Source: Capillimicrobium parvum (GTDB taxonomy: Bacteria; Actinomycetota; Thermoleophilia; Solirubrobacterales; Solirubrobacteraceae). From it: a DNA stretch of 64,000 nt. Numbering within the stretch: position 1 is the first letter of the stretch; every line of letters starts with the position of its first letter. A program made the translations under genes and the position numbers. Location: contig NZ_CP087164.1 of NCBI RefSeq assembly GCF_021172045.1, forward strand, positions 5,704,001-5,768,000. The letters are read 5' to 3'. Below, one piece after another: positions 1 to 8,743 of this stretch. The notes below the pieces were generated by a model, which saw only the letters and a program-made list of their open reading frames with translations, did no database searches and was not told where the DNA came from.

Positions 1-1
1 C

Positions 2-196
2 CAGGGCGTCGGCACGCTCGGCGCCGGCCTGCACGCCGCCGCGCACGCGCCCGACGGGCTCGTGGAGGCGCTCGAGCACGCCGACGAGCCGCTGCTCGGC
101 GTGCAGTGGCATCCGGAGTACCACCCGATGCCGGACCCGGCCTTCCGGTGGCTCGTGGCGGCGGCCGCGGAGCGCGCGTGGACGACGTCGAGCTGA
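2..196 (+). CDS. C-terminal end of class I glutamine amidotransferase-like hydrolase (PuuD-like), cut by window edge
   Basis: Only the last 64 residues are inside the window; the reading frame begins at base 2 and ends in TGA. The fragment carries the closing motif GVQWHPEYH, which supplies the His and Glu of the Cys-His-Glu triad of class I amidotransferases. A WHPE motif followed by a short helical tail is typical of gamma-glutamyl-GABA hydrolase (PuuD), which releases GABA from its gamma-glutamyl form in putrescine catabolism. The next gene is an aldehyde dehydrogenase starting inside this one, which suits a putrescine/GABA-type module. The nucleophilic Cys is upstream of the window, so the assignment rests on the tail and the neighbour only. 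Confidence 0.6.
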   Translation, partial: QGVGTLGAGLHAAAHAPDGLVEALEHADEPLLGVQWHPEYHPMPDPAFRWLVAAAAERAWTTSS

Positions 197-1599
197 CCGA
201 GCTGGTCGCGGGCCGGCTCGGCGCGCCGTCGGTGGCGCTTCTCGAGCAGCTCGAGGACCCCAACGACGGGCGGCCGCTCGGGCCGGCGCGAGGGAGCGAT
301 CCGGCCCGCGTCGAGGGGGCGCTGGCCGGCGCCGCGGACTCAGGCTGGGCGCGGCTGGCCTTCGACGAGCGCGCCGGCGCCCTGGAGCGCCTCGCCGACG
401 CGCTCGACGCGCGCGCCGGCGCGGTCGCGCGGGCCGAGGCGATCGACACCGGCGTGCCGATCTCGGTCACGGAGGCGATCGCGGGATCGCTCGGCGACGT
501 CGTGCGCGGCGCGGTCGCCACCGCGCGCGAGGCGGGTGACGAGCGCACGCTGCCCGCCGGCGGGCGCCGCGTGGAGCTGCTGCGCCGGCCGTGGGGACCC
601 GCCGCGCTGCTGACCCCGTGGAACGCTCCCGCCCCGGTGGCGGTGTCGAAGGTCGCCCACGCGCTCGCCGCCGGCTGCCCGGCGATCCTCAAGCCCTCCG
701 AGCACGCACCGCAGGCGGCGGGCCACATCGCGCGCGCGGCGGCCGAGGCGGACCTGCCGGCCGGGGCGCTGGCCGTCGTCCACGGGGGGCCGGACGTGGC
801 GCTCGCGCTGGCGGGCGACGCGCGCATCGCGGTCGTCTCGCTCACCGGCGGCCTCGCGGCGGGGCGCGCGGTGGCCGCGGCGGCGATGCCGCGGATGGCC
901 GCGCTGCAGCTCGAGCTCGGGGCGTCGAACCCGGCGATCGTGTGCGCCGACGCGGACGTGGCGCAGGCCGCGGCGGCGCTGGCCGCCGGCGCGACGAAGC
1001 TCAACGGCCAGTGGTGCGAGGCGCCGCGCCGCGTGTTCGTCGCGGTCGCGCGCCACGACGACCTCCTCGATGCGCTGCGGGCGGCGCTCGTGCAGGTTCG
1101 CGTGGGTGGCTCGCTGGACCCTTCGAGCGCGATGGGCCCGCTCGCCCGCCGGGCGCACCGCGACCACGTGCTCGCCCAGGTCCGCGCGCTGGGCGGCGAC
1201 GCGCTCGCCACGGCGCCCGTGCCGGACGGCGGCGCGTTCCTCTCGCCGACGATCGTCGCGTTCGCCGACCGCACCGTGCGCGAGGAGATCTTCGGGCCGG
1301 TCCTGACGCTGCACGCGGTCGGTGGCGACGAGGCGGCGCTCGCGGCCGCCAACGCAACCGGCGACGGCCTCGCCGCCTACGTGTTCAGCGCCGACGCCGA
1401 CCGCGCGTTCGCGCTCGGGCGCGAGCTGCGCGCCGGCGAGGTCCGCATCGGCGGCACGCACCTGCTGGACCTCGCGCCTGCCGCGGCGCAGTCGTTCTGG
1501 GGGACGAGCGGCATCGGCGGGCACGGCGCCCGCGAGGCGCTCGAGGCCTACCGGGGGACGCGCGTGGTCGGCGTGGACGACCCGGGTCTGCCGATCTGA
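178..1599 (+). CDS. NAD(P)-dependent aldehyde dehydrogenase
   Basis: A 473-residue ALDH-superfamily enzyme that oxidises an aldehyde to the acid. The catalytic set is visible: TPWNAP with the oxyanion Asn, LELGASNP with the general base Glu246, and NGQWCEAP with nucleophile Cys280; EEIFGPVL follows near the C terminus. The GTG at 178 is preferred because GGAG lies 5-6 nt upstream and the protein then begins at a normal ALDH N terminus; a longer frame back to 106 would run deep inside the upstream gene. It overlaps that amidotransferase gene by 19 bp, so the two are probably co-translated. A role like PuuC (gamma-glutamyl-aminobutyraldehyde oxidation) is inferred from that pairing. The substrate cannot be read from sequence. 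Confidence 0.8.
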   Translation: MDDVELTELVAGRLGAPSVALLEQLEDPNDGRPLGPARGSDPARVEGALAGAADSGWARLAFDERAGALERLADALDARAGAVARAEAIDTGVPISVTEAIAGSLGDVVRGAVATAREAGDERTLPAGGRRVELLRRPWGPAALLTPWNAPAPVAVSKVAHALAAGCPAILKPSEHAPQAAGHIARAAAEADLPAGALAVVHGGPDVALALAGDARIAVVSLTGGLAAGRAVAAAAMPRMAALQLELGASNPAIVCADADVAQAAAALAAGATKLNGQWCEAPRRVFVAVARHDDLLDALRAALVQVRVGGSLDPSSAMGPLARRAHRDHVLAQVRALGGDALATAPVPDGGAFLSPTIVAFADRTVREEIFGPVLTLHAVGGDEAALAAANATGDGLAAYVFSADADRAFALGRELRAGEVRIGGTHLLDLAPAAAQSFWGTSGIGGHGAREALEAYRGTRVVGVDDPGLPI

Positions 1600-1605
1600 G
1601 CCAAC

Positions 1606-1765
1606 CCGGGGGGCTCGGCGCGGGCTCGGGGCTCGGCGCGGGGCGGGCGGGCTCGGCGCGGGCTCGGGGCGGGCGGGCGCGGCGCGGGGCGGGCGGCGCG
1701 GGGCGGGCGGCGCGGCGCGGCGCGGGGCGGCTCGGCGCGGGGCGGGGCGGGCGGGCTCGGCGGCC
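1606..1765. repeat. GC-only low-complexity repeat tract
   Basis: About 160 bp downstream of the aldehyde dehydrogenase consist of irregular reiterations of GGGCTCGGCGCGGG and GGGCGGGCGGCGC with almost no A. Open frames across it encode only Arg/Gly/Ala-rich runs on several frames and are not taken as genes. No promoter or terminator is recognisable inside. It resembles slippage-prone intergenic filler, like the tract near 59.1 kb. Confidence 0.7.
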
Positions 1766-1812
1766 CCGGTCCTGTCGCGTTCAAGGCGCCTGACGCCGGA
1801 AACGCGCCGGCC
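1766..1812. repeat. Degenerate copy of an interspersed inverted-repeat element
   Basis: The left arm CCGGTCCTGTCGCGTT is identical to the left arm of two hairpin elements at 59329 and 59533. The right half is degraded here (AAACGCGCCGG remains), so only a weak hairpin can form. The shared 16-mer in unrelated intergenic DNA 58 kb away marks a dispersed family. Confidence 0.55.
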
Positions 1813-1839
1813 GCCCCACGCGTTCGCCGGCAGCGGCGC

Positions 1840-1868
1840 TTGACGCCAGCTCGTTAGGGTCCTAACGT
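1840..1868 (+). promoter_or_regulatory. Promoter with palindromic MarR-type operator
   Basis: TTGACG (-35, 1840-1845), a 17-bp spacer and TAACGT (-10, 1863-1868) form a good promoter. The perfect 7-bp inverted repeat CGTTAGG-GT-CCTAACG (1852-1867) covers the spacer and the -10. Transcription would begin about 1875, which excludes the TTG at 1871 as start of the next gene. A bound repressor would block RNA polymerase, so autoregulation by the adjacent MarR protein is likely (inference). Confidence 0.7.
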
Positions 1869-1879
1869 TCTTGCTCGAC

Positions 1880-2401
1880 ATGGCACCCGAGCCCGCCACC
1901 GCGCCGCTGTTCGTCCCGGAGGAGGCCGACGTCCTGGCCCGCGTCGCCGGGATGGACATCGACCACGCCGCGATGGCGGCCGCCTCGAACATCTGGCGCG
2001 CCGCCCAGACGATGCGCACGCACCTCGAGCGGCAGGTCCTGCGCGACGACGACCTCTCGTGGACCGGCTTCTCGTTGCTGTTCAACCTCTGGGTGTGGGG
2101 CGCGATGGAGACCCGGGCGCTCGCGGCCTCGATGGGCGTCACCCGCGCGACGGTCAGCGGCGTCTGCGACACGCTCGAGCGCCGCGGGCTCGTCGAGCGC
2201 ACGGGCCACGACCGCGACCGCCGGCTCGTGCGGCTCGAGCTGACCCCCGCCGGCCGCGAGCTGATCGAGGGCGTGTTCCCGCGCTTCAACGCCGGCGAGT
2301 CCGCGCTCTGCGCCGGCCTTTCCCGCGCGGAGCAGGAGACCCTCGCGGACCTGCTGCGGCGCGTCGTGCTGACCGTCAAGGAGGCAGAGGCCGATGACTG
2401 A
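1880..2401 (+). CDS. MarR-family transcriptional regulator of the meta-cleavage operon
   Basis: A 173-residue MarR-type protein. The winged helix is clear around TRALAASMGVTRATVSGVCD, followed by the wing LVERTGHDRDRRLVRLELT and dimerisation helices at both ends. ATG 1880 is chosen over TTG 1871 because the -10 box ends at 1868. The gene overlaps the following dehydrogenase by 8 bp and is therefore in an operon with it and the extradiol dioxygenase. MarR proteins in aromatic-acid operons (HpaR type) are usually released from DNA by the substrate; a similar role here is inferred. Its probable operator is the palindrome in its own promoter. Confidence 0.85.
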   Translation: MAPEPATAPLFVPEEADVLARVAGMDIDHAAMAAASNIWRAAQTMRTHLERQVLRDDDLSWTGFSLLFNLWVWGAMETRALAASMGVTRATVSGVCDTLERRGLVERTGHDRDRRLVRLELTPAGRELIEGVFPRFNAGESALCAGLSRAEQETLADLLRRVVLTVKEAEADD

Positions 2402-3866
2402 GGTCGAGGGCGTCGAGGTCCCCACCGAGCACTACATCGACGGCCACCGGGTGGCGTCCGCGGACACGTTCGAGGTCCGCAGCCCGATCGACTGGGCCGA
2501 CTGGAAGCTGGCCGACGTCGCCCGCGGCGGCGCCGCCGAGGTCGATGCCGCCGTCGCCGCCGCGCGCCGTGCGTTCCCCGCCTGGGCCGCCCTCGGCCCC
2601 GGCGGCCGCCACGCCGCGCTCTCCCGGCTGGCCGACGCGATCGACGCCGCGGTGCCGCGCCTCGCCGCGGTCGAGTGCGTCGACAACGGCTCGATCCACG
2701 AGGCGATGGAGCAGCGCGTGCTGCCCCGCGCCGCGAACAACGTCCGCTTCTTCGCCGACTACGCCGCCGAGCGCCTGGCCGAGCCGCCGCGCACCCTGCA
2801 CGGCGGCGAGCGCAACCGCGTCCGCCACGACCCGGCGGGCGTCGTGGCGGTGTCGACGCCCTGGAACGCGCCGTTCATGCTCGCCACCTGGCGCGTCGGC
2901 CCCGCGCTCGCCGCGGGCAACACGGTGGTGCTCAAGCCGCCGGAGTGGGCGCCGCTGACGTGCTCGCTGCTCGGCGACCTCGCCGACGAGGCCGGCCTGC
3001 CGCCCGGCGTGCTCAACGTCGTGCACGGCACCGGCGCCGAGGCGGGCGCGCCGCTGACCGGCCACCCCGGCGTGGACCGCGTGGCGTTCACCGGCTCGCC
3101 GGCGACCGCCCACGTCGTGTACCGCGACGCCGCCGCCCAGCTCACGCCCGTGTCCTTCGAGCTCGGAGGCAAGTCGCCGTTCATCGTCTTCGAGGACGCC
3201 GACCTGGACGCCGCCGTGCGGACCGCCGCGTACCAGTTCGACAACTCCGGCCAGGTCTGCCTCGCGGGCACCCGGCTGCTCGTCCAGCGCTCGATCCTCG
3301 ATGAGTTCCTCGAGCGCCTGCGCGCCGCGGCGGACGAGATCGCGGTCGGCGACCCGCGCGAGGCAGGCACGACGTACGGGCCGCTCATCCACCCGGTCGC
3401 CCTCGGGCGCGTCACCGGTCACGTCGCCCGCGCACGCGAGCAGGGTGCGCGGCTCGTGTTCGGCGGCGAGTCCCTCGGCGGCCTCTACTACGCGCCGACG
3501 CTCTTCACCGACATCCCGGCGGACGCGGAGATCCTGCAGCGCGAGGTGTTCGGCCCCGTGCTGACGCTGCAGGCCTTCGCGGACGAGGCCGAGGCGGTCG
3601 CGCTGGCCAACGGCACCGACTACGGCCTGGCCGCGACGATCTACACCGGCGACGCCGCGCGCGCCGACCGCGTGAGCGGCGCCGTCGTGGCGGGCACGGT
3701 GTGGGTCAACTGCTTCTACGTGCGCGACCTCGAGACGCCGTTCGGCGGCGCGCGCGACTCCGGCATCGGCCGCGAGGGCGGCCATCACTCGTTCGACTTC
3801 TACTGCGACGTCAAGACCGTCTGCGAGCGCACGGCGCTCTATGCCGGCGAGGGAGGGACGCCATGA
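2394..3866 (+). CDS. Aldehyde dehydrogenase, probable ring-cleavage semialdehyde dehydrogenase (HpaE-like)
   Basis: A 490-residue ALDH with all catalytic residues: Asn158 in TPWNAP, Glu256 in FELGGKSP and Cys289 in SGQVCLAG. It sits between a MarR regulator (8-bp overlap) and an extradiol ring-cleaving dioxygenase (4-bp ATGA overlap). In homoprotocatechuate and catechol meta-cleavage pathways the dehydrogenase next to the dioxygenase oxidises the ring-fission semialdehyde (HpaE, XylG types). Length and motifs fit HpaE-like enzymes, but ALDH subfamily calls from motifs alone are weak, so the specific substrate is inferred from the neighbour. Confidence 0.8.
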   Translation: MTEVEGVEVPTEHYIDGHRVASADTFEVRSPIDWADWKLADVARGGAAEVDAAVAAARRAFPAWAALGPGGRHAALSRLADAIDAAVPRLAAVECVDNGSIHEAMEQRVLPRAANNVRFFADYAAERLAEPPRTLHGGERNRVRHDPAGVVAVSTPWNAPFMLATWRVGPALAAGNTVVLKPPEWAPLTCSLLGDLADEAGLPPGVLNVVHGTGAEAGAPLTGHPGVDRVAFTGSPATAHVVYRDAAAQLTPVSFELGGKSPFIVFEDADLDAAVRTAAYQFDNSGQVCLAGTRLLVQRSILDEFLERLRAAADEIAVGDPREAGTTYGPLIHPVALGRVTGHVARAREQGARLVFGGESLGGLYYAPTLFTDIPADAEILQREVFGPVLTLQAFADEAEAVALANGTDYGLAATIYTGDAARADRVSGAVVAGTVWVNCFYVRDLETPFGGARDSGIGREGGHHSFDFYCDVKTVCERTALYAGEGGTP

Positions 3867-4792
3867 TCGGCTGGATCCACCACGTCACCCTGCGCGTGGC
3901 CGACGTCGACGAGGCACGTGAGCGCTGGAGCCTGCTGCACGGGCTCAGCGGCGAGGGCGGCCTGCTGCGCTGCGGCTATGAGGACTTCTGCCTCGAGCTC
4001 GTGCCCGCCGGCTCCGCCGCGCCCGGGATCGAGCACGTTGCGTACGAGCTGCGGCCCGGCATCACCCTCGGCGAGGCGCGCGAACGGCTCGAGGCGGCCG
4101 GCGTGAAGCCGCGCGAGGTCGACGTGCCGGTGCGCGGCCGCGGTCTGCGCCTGGAGGACTGCGACGGCAACGGCGTGCTCGTCATCGAGCGCCGCGTGCC
4201 CGAGCGCTCCGAGGACCGCTGGCCGCCCGTCGCCCGCCGCACCGGCACGCTGCTCGCCCACCGGCCGCGCAAGCTCGGCCACGTCAACTACCTCACCGCC
4301 GACACGCCGCGCATCGCCGGCTGGTACGAGCGCGTGCTCGGCTTCGCGATCACCGACTGGATCGGCGACGACGCCGTCTGGCTGCACGTCAACGGCGACC
4401 ACCACGTGCTCGCGTTCCTCGACAAGGGCTACTGCCACCTGCACCACGTCGCGTTCGAGCTCGTCGACTTCGGCGAGATGCGGGTCGCGCTCGACCACCT
4501 CGCCCAGCACGGGCGGTGGATCACCTGGGGCCCCGGCCGCCACTCGATGGCGCAGAACCTCTTCGCCTACGTGCGCATGCCCGAGGAGGAGCTGTTCGTC
4601 GAGCTCTACAGCGACATGGAGCAGCTGCAGGCCGACCACGAGCCGCGCCGGTTCCCCGATGACCCGCACGCCTCGAACGCGTGGGGCCAGCTGCCGCCGC
4701 GCTCGTACTTCCGCTTCGACGAGGAGGCGATCCGCTCGGAGGCCGAGCAGCGCGAGGCGCTCGCCGCGGCGGCGGGCAGCGCCGTGTCGTAG
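3863..4792 (+). CDS. Type I extradiol ring-cleaving dioxygenase (VOC fold), HpaD/catechol 2,3-dioxygenase-like
   Basis: A 309-residue two-domain vicinal-oxygen-chelate protein. The N-terminal half begins WIHHVTLRVADVDEARE, the usual non-catalytic VOC domain. The C-terminal half keeps a 2-His-1-Glu metal site: His140 in LGHVNYL, His194/195 in HLHHVAFEL and Glu247 in LFVELYSD. Such enzymes use Fe(II) or Mn(II) to open a catechol next to its hydroxyls. It is translationally coupled to the dehydrogenase upstream. The length and the WITWGPGRHSMAQNLFAYV region resemble 3,4-dihydroxyphenylacetate 2,3-dioxygenases. Later pathway genes (isomerase, hydratase, aldolase) are absent, so the module is incomplete here. 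Confidence 0.85.
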   Translation: MIGWIHHVTLRVADVDEARERWSLLHGLSGEGGLLRCGYEDFCLELVPAGSAAPGIEHVAYELRPGITLGEARERLEAAGVKPREVDVPVRGRGLRLEDCDGNGVLVIERRVPERSEDRWPPVARRTGTLLAHRPRKLGHVNYLTADTPRIAGWYERVLGFAITDWIGDDAVWLHVNGDHHVLAFLDKGYCHLHHVAFELVDFGEMRVALDHLAQHGRWITWGPGRHSMAQNLFAYVRMPEEELFVELYSDMEQLQADHEPRRFPDDPHASNAWGQLPPRSYFRFDEEAIRSEAEQREALAAAAGSAVS

Positions 4793-4822
4793 CGCTCGGC
4801 ACCGGTCGCGGGTCCCGCCGGG

Positions 4823-5992
4823 TCAGACGGGATCACGAGCGTCGCGGTGTCCGACGACGCTCGTCGCGTCCGGCGCGCGCCTGCGGTCGAGCGTCAACCG
4901 CGAGGTCGCGTACCGGTGGGCGGCCGCTTCGTGGACGTTCTCCGTCGCGCCGGGCGTGTAGACGCGCACGTCGCCTCGCACGGCGAGTCCGACGATCGCC
5001 CCCACGGACGGCAGGTCGGCGCCGAGAACCCGCGCGGCGACCGGTGTCGCCGAGCCCAGGACCTCCAGCTGCACCGCTGCCTCATGGCCGAAGTAGTCGA
5101 TCCGCACGACGCGTGCGGCGACGCCGGCCGCGTCGTCGTCGCGCAGCTCGATCTGCTCGGGCCGGATGAGGACCTCACCCTCGACGACGTCCGCATCGCA
5201 GCCGGTCCGCTCGGTGGTGAGCGTGCCCAGCGCGCAGGCCGCGGTGCCGGCGGCGATCGTGGCCGGGAGGACGACGGCACCACCGACGAACGCGGCGACG
5301 GCGGTGTCGGCGGGAGCGCGGTACACGCGGTCGGGGGTGTCGGCCTGGACGATGCGGCCATCGCGCATCACCGCGACCTGGGTCGCGAGCGACAGCGCCT
5401 CGGACTGGTCGTGGGTGACGAGCACGGCGGTGGCACCGGCGGCGGCGAGGGCGTCCGCGACCGCGCGGCCGGTGGCGTGGCGCAGGCCCGCGTCCAGCGA
5501 CGCGAAGGGCTCGTCGAGCAGCACGATCGACGGTCGGGGCGCGAGGGCCCGCGCGAGCGCGACACGCTGCTGCTGGCCGCCCGAGAGCTCGTGGGGGAAG
5601 CGGCCGCGGTGGGCGGGGTCCAGGCCGACGAGCTCGATCATCTCGTCCACGCGCGGCGCCCGACGCCGGCTGCGGCGGGGCAGGCCGAACGCGATGTTGG
5701 CGGCGACGTCGAGGTGGGGAAACAGGGCGCCCTCCTGCGGGACGTATCCGATCCGGCGGCGCTGGGCCGGCACGTGGCGCGTGGGAGCGGAGACCGTCTC
5801 GCCGGCCACCGTGATCGTCCCGGCGTCGAGATGGCTGAAGCCGGCGATGAGGCGCAACAGCGTCGTCTTGCCGCAGCCGGAGGGGCCCAGCACCGCGGTG
5901 AGCGCCGACTCCGGCACGTCGAGGCACACTCCGTCGAGCACGGGTGTCGCGCCGAAGCGCTTGGAGACGTCGCGGACCTCGACCCGGCTCAT
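4823..5992 (-). CDS. Ferric iron ABC transporter, ATP-binding protein (FbpC-like)
   Basis: A 389-residue ABC ATPase. Walker [10 protein letters not shown] lies at residues 36-44, the signature LSGGQ at 136-140, Walker B IVLLDEP near 156-162 and the switch His at about 194 (LVTHDQ). About 150 C-terminal residues form a TOBE-like regulatory region ([11 protein letters not shown]), as in FbpC/PotA-type ATPases. It overlaps the permease stop by 4 bp (ATGA) and ends the operon. It would drive import of iron delivered by the lipoprotein upstream. A short GC-rich palindrome (4808-4818) separates it from the convergent dioxygenase gene and might help termination. Confidence 0.85.
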   Translation of the reverse strand: MSRVEVRDVSKRFGATPVLDGVCLDVPESALTAVLGPSGCGKTTLLRLIAGFSHLDAGTITVAGETVSAPTRHVPAQRRRIGYVPQEGALFPHLDVAANIAFGLPRRSRRRAPRVDEMIELVGLDPAHRGRFPHELSGGQQQRVALARALAPRPSIVLLDEPFASLDAGLRHATGRAVADALAAAGATAVLVTHDQSEALSLATQVAVMRDGRIVQADTPDRVYRAPADTAVAAFVGGAVVLPATIAAGTAACALGTLTTERTGCDADVVEGEVLIRPEQIELRDDDAAGVAARVVRIDYFGHEAAVQLEVLGSATPVAARVLGADLPSVGAIVGLAVRGDVRVYTPGATENVHEAAAHRYATSRLTLDRRRAPDATSVVGHRDARDPV

Positions 5993-7521
5993 GGGTTCGT
6001 GGTGCGGGTCATCGCGCGGGTGAGCAGGAGGGTGGCGGGGGCGGAGATGAGGATCATCATGGCGGCATACGGCGCGGCCGCGCCGTAGGCGATGCTGCTG
6101 GACTTGCTCCAGAACTGCGTGGCGAGGGTCTCGGTGCCGATCGGAGCGAGCAGCAGGGTCGACGTGAGCTCGGTGACGACCGCGAGGAAGACGAGGGCCG
6201 CGCCGGCGCCCAGGCCCGGGGCCAGCAGCGGGAGCGTGACGCGCCTCAGCTTCGACAGTCGGCCGGCGCCGAGCGACTGGGCGACGTCGTCGAAGATGGC
6301 CGGCGCCTGCGCGATCGCCGCGCGCTGGCTGATCATCGCGCGCGGGACGAACAGGATCACGTAGGCGGCGATGAGCATCGCCGTGGTCTGGTAGAGCGGC
6401 GTCGCCCAGCGGATGGTGACCGTGATGAAGGCGAGCGCGACGACGATGCCCGGCAGGCCGCTGCCGAAGTACGTGCAGCGCTCGAGGACGGTGGTCAGTC
6501 GCCCGCGATGGCGCTCGCACAGCCACGCCACCGGGAGCGCGAGGGCCGTGGTCACCAAGGCGGCCACCAGGCCGAGTCCGACGGACGTCGCGGTCGTCGA
6601 GATCAGCGTGTGCACGGGAAACGCGGTCGAGGAGCCGACGAGCAGCCAGTGGATCAGGCTGCCGATGGGCACCCCGATGGCCAGTGCGACCACGGCCCAC
6701 ACGGCCAGCAGGACCGGTGGGGCGGCCCAGCCGAGGCGCACGCGATGGGGGACGCGAACGGCTCCACCGCCGACGCGCGCGTAGCGGCGCGACCCCCGCA
6801 GCCGCAGCTCCGCGAGCAGCAGCAGCAGGCAGCCGACGACGAGGACGGTGGCCAGCGCCGAGGCGGCGGGCCCGTTGAACGTCGACTTGTACTGGTCGTA
6901 GATCGCGGTCGTGAACGTCGGATAGCGCAGCATCTGCAGCGCGCCGAACTCCGCGAGCAGATGCAGCCCGACGAGCAGGCAGCCGCCCAGGAGCGCGATG
7001 CGCAGCTGCGGCAGCACGACCCGCAGGAACGTGCTCACGGACCCGTGGCCCAGGCTCTTGGACGTCTCCTCGAGCGCTGGGTTCAGCCCGTGCAGCGCGG
7101 CGGCCACGGGCAGGTAGACCAGCGGGTAGTACGACAGCGTCACGATCAGCAGCGCGCCGTCGAAGCCCGCCGCCTTCGGCGTCAGCGAGATCCAGCCGTA
7201 GCTGTTGACGAACGCCGGGATCGCCAGCGGCGCCGCCAGCAGGACGTGCAGCACCCGCCGGCCGGGCAGGTCGGTGCGCTCCACCACCCAAGCGGCGGCG
7301 GTGCCGATCACGGCGCTGAGCGCGACGCACGCCGCGGTCAGCTTGACCGTGTTGGCCAGGAGCACACCGGTCCGCGGACGGTCGATCAGCGCCCAGAGCT
7401 CGGAGAGCCCGATCCGGATCGCGTAGTCGACGACGAACCCGAGCGGGATCAGCGTCAGCGCGACGACGGGTACGGCGAGGACCAGAAGCCCGACCGGGTG
7501 GCGCGGCCGCAGCCGCGCCAC
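5989..7521 (-). CDS. Ferric iron ABC transporter, fused-domain permease (FbpB-like)
   Basis: About 510 residues with two homologous sets of membrane segments, each carrying an EAA-type loop: [22 protein letters not shown] in the first half (only key part quoted) and [21 protein letters not shown] in the second (trimmed). A double-length single permease is characteristic of FbpB/ThiP-type systems. The start is uncertain: GTG 7521 is the only ordinary start codon close to the upstream stop (23-nt gap), but it lacks a clear ribosome site. The gene lies between the binding lipoprotein and the ATPase in one operon. Confidence 0.8.
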   Translation of the reverse strand: MARLRPRHPVGLLVLAVPVVALTLIPLGFVVDYAIRIGLSELWALIDRPRTGVLLANTVKLTAACVALSAVIGTAAAWVVERTDLPGRRVLHVLLAAPLAIPAFVNSYGWISLTPKAAGFDGALLIVTLSYYPLVYLPVAAALHGLNPALEETSKSLGHGSVSTFLRVVLPQLRIALLGGCLLVGLHLLAEFGALQMLRYPTFTTAIYDQYKSTFNGPAASALATVLVVGCLLLLLAELRLRGSRRYARVGGGAVRVPHRVRLGWAAPPVLLAVWAVVALAIGVPIGSLIHWLLVGSSTAFPVHTLISTTATSVGLGLVAALVTTALALPVAWLCERHRGRLTTVLERCTYFGSGLPGIVVALAFITVTIRWATPLYQTTAMLIAAYVILFVPRAMISQRAAIAQAPAIFDDVAQSLGAGRLSKLRRVTLPLLAPGLGAGAALVFLAVVTELTSTLLLAPIGTETLATQFWSKSSSIAYGAAAPYAAMMILISAPATLLLTRAMTRTTNP

Positions 7522-7544
7522 CCCGATGGTCGAGGGCAGGACGC

Positions 7545-8609
7545 TCAGAGGATCCCCGCGTCCTGCATCATCGTCAGGACCGTCTCGCTGTTGAGCTTGG
7601 ACGGATCGATCACCGGCGCCTGCAGGGAGTCGAGCGGCTCGAGGACCTGGTTGGCCGGCACATCGCTGGCGACCGTGTACTCCAGCGCCGTGCTGTCGGC
7701 GAGCACCCGCTGTCCGCCCTCGGCGGTCAGGAACTCGACGAGCTGCTGCGCTTCGGCGGGGTGCTTGCTGGAGGCCAGCACGCCCGCGCCCGAGACGCTC
7801 GTGAACGCGCCGGGGTCCTCGTTGCGCAGGAAGTGCAGCTTGACCTTGTTGCTGTTGTCGCCCGCCTCGGCCTGGTCCTGATACCAGTAGTAGTGGTAGA
7901 TGACCCCGAGGGGGACCTCGCCGTCGTTGACGGCCTTCATCACCGTGCTGTTGCCTTCGTATGCCACGCCGTTGGCCTTCAGGCCCTCGATCCAGCGTCT
8001 GCCCTCGGCCTCGCCCTCCAGCGCGACGACCGCACTGGCGATCGCCTGGAAGTCCGCGCCGGTCGGCGAGTAGCCGAACTTGCCCTTCCACTTCGGGTCG
8101 GCCAGGTCCATGATCGACGCCGGCAGCTCATCCGGGGCGAGCATGTCGGTGTTGTAGGCGAGGACGGTCGCGCGGGCGGCGAAGCCGACCCAGTCGTTGT
8201 CGGCGGGCCGGTACCGGGCGGGCACCTGCGCGATGGTCTTCTCGCCGATCTTGGCGAAGCCGCCGTTGTTGGCGACGAGCGTCATCGCGGGGGAGTTCTC
8301 GGTCACGAACACGTCGGCGGGCGACCCGTCGCCCTCCTGCACGATCTGGTTGGCCATCTCCAGGTCGCTGCCGTTGCGGACCTCGACCTCGATGCCCGTC
8401 TGGTCGGTGAACGCGCCCACCATCTCCGCCATCAGGTCCTCGTGCTGCGCGTTGTAGAGCGTGAGCGTCGGCTTGTCGTCCGCGCCCGTGCTCGTCGCTC
8501 CGGAGCTTGCCGCGGTCGACGTCGAGTCGTCGCCGCCACATGCCGCCACGAGCACGACAACCGCGATGGACAAAGCAAATGTGACCGCGTGGCGGATCGT
8601 CCTGCGCAT
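7545..8609 (-). CDS. Iron(III) ABC transporter substrate-binding lipoprotein (FbpA/FutA-like)
   Basis: A 354-residue family-1 solute-binding protein. It has a signal peptide with lipobox VAAC (Cys about residue 24), then an acidic/Ser/Thr linker. The mature region begins LTLYNAQHEDLMAEMV and continues with ADVFVTENSPA, both typical of FbpA/FutA ferric-binding proteins. AGGAG lies 8 nt before the ATG. It is the first gene of a three-gene transporter operon. Two DtxR/IdeR-like iron boxes lie just upstream, which independently supports iron as the ligand and predicts repression in iron-replete cells. Confidence 0.85.
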   Translation of the reverse strand: MRRTIRHAVTFALSIAVVVLVAACGGDDSTSTAASSGATSTGADDKPTLTLYNAQHEDLMAEMVGAFTDQTGIEVEVRNGSDLEMANQIVQEGDGSPADVFVTENSPAMTLVANNGGFAKIGEKTIAQVPARYRPADNDWVGFAARATVLAYNTDMLAPDELPASIMDLADPKWKGKFGYSPTGADFQAIASAVVALEGEAEGRRWIEGLKANGVAYEGNSTVMKAVNDGEVPLGVIYHYYWYQDQAEAGDNSNKVKLHFLRNEDPGAFTSVSGAGVLASSKHPAEAQQLVEFLTAEGGQRVLADSTALEYTVASDVPANQVLEPLDSLQAPVIDPSKLNSETVLTMMQDAGIL

Positions 8610-8632
8610 ACGTACTTCTCCTGACCGATCTA

Positions 8633-8672
8633 TTAGGCTGCCCTTACGGCACAGGATGTTAGGGAAGCCTAA
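8633..8672 (-). promoter_or_regulatory. Two DtxR/IdeR-like iron boxes upstream of the iron transporter
   Basis: Reading leftward, TTAGGCTTCCCTAA (8672-8659) is followed by TAAGGGCAGCCTAA (8646-8633). Aligned by eye to the textbook 19-bp DtxR/IdeR consensus, the two sites match 13 and 12 positions. They lie 24-63 bp before the lipoprotein start, overlapping the region where a promoter must be (TAATAG at 8635-8630 could be the -10). Iron-dependent repression is inferred. Confidence 0.65.
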
Positions 8673-8743
8673 GCGCGCACGTCGCGCCGGCTCCCCGGCG
8701 TCGGCCGGAGCGCGCCGAGCGCGGCCGGTGCGTCAGAGGCGGA

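Noticed and set aside
106-177. GTG 106 as start of the first ALDH
   Set aside because: It would place 24 Gly/Arg-rich residues inside the upstream gene; GTG 178 has a ribosome site and gives a normal N terminus.
340-2379. Long open frame on the minus strand across the first ALDH and MarR genes (679 codons)
   Set aside because: It is antisense to two genes with clear motifs, and its translation is Arg/Ala/Gly/Pro-rich without domains. Such antisense frames are common in GC-rich DNA.
1862-2425. Minus-strand gene opposite the MarR gene
   Set aside because: Antisense shadow of a protein with a clear winged helix.
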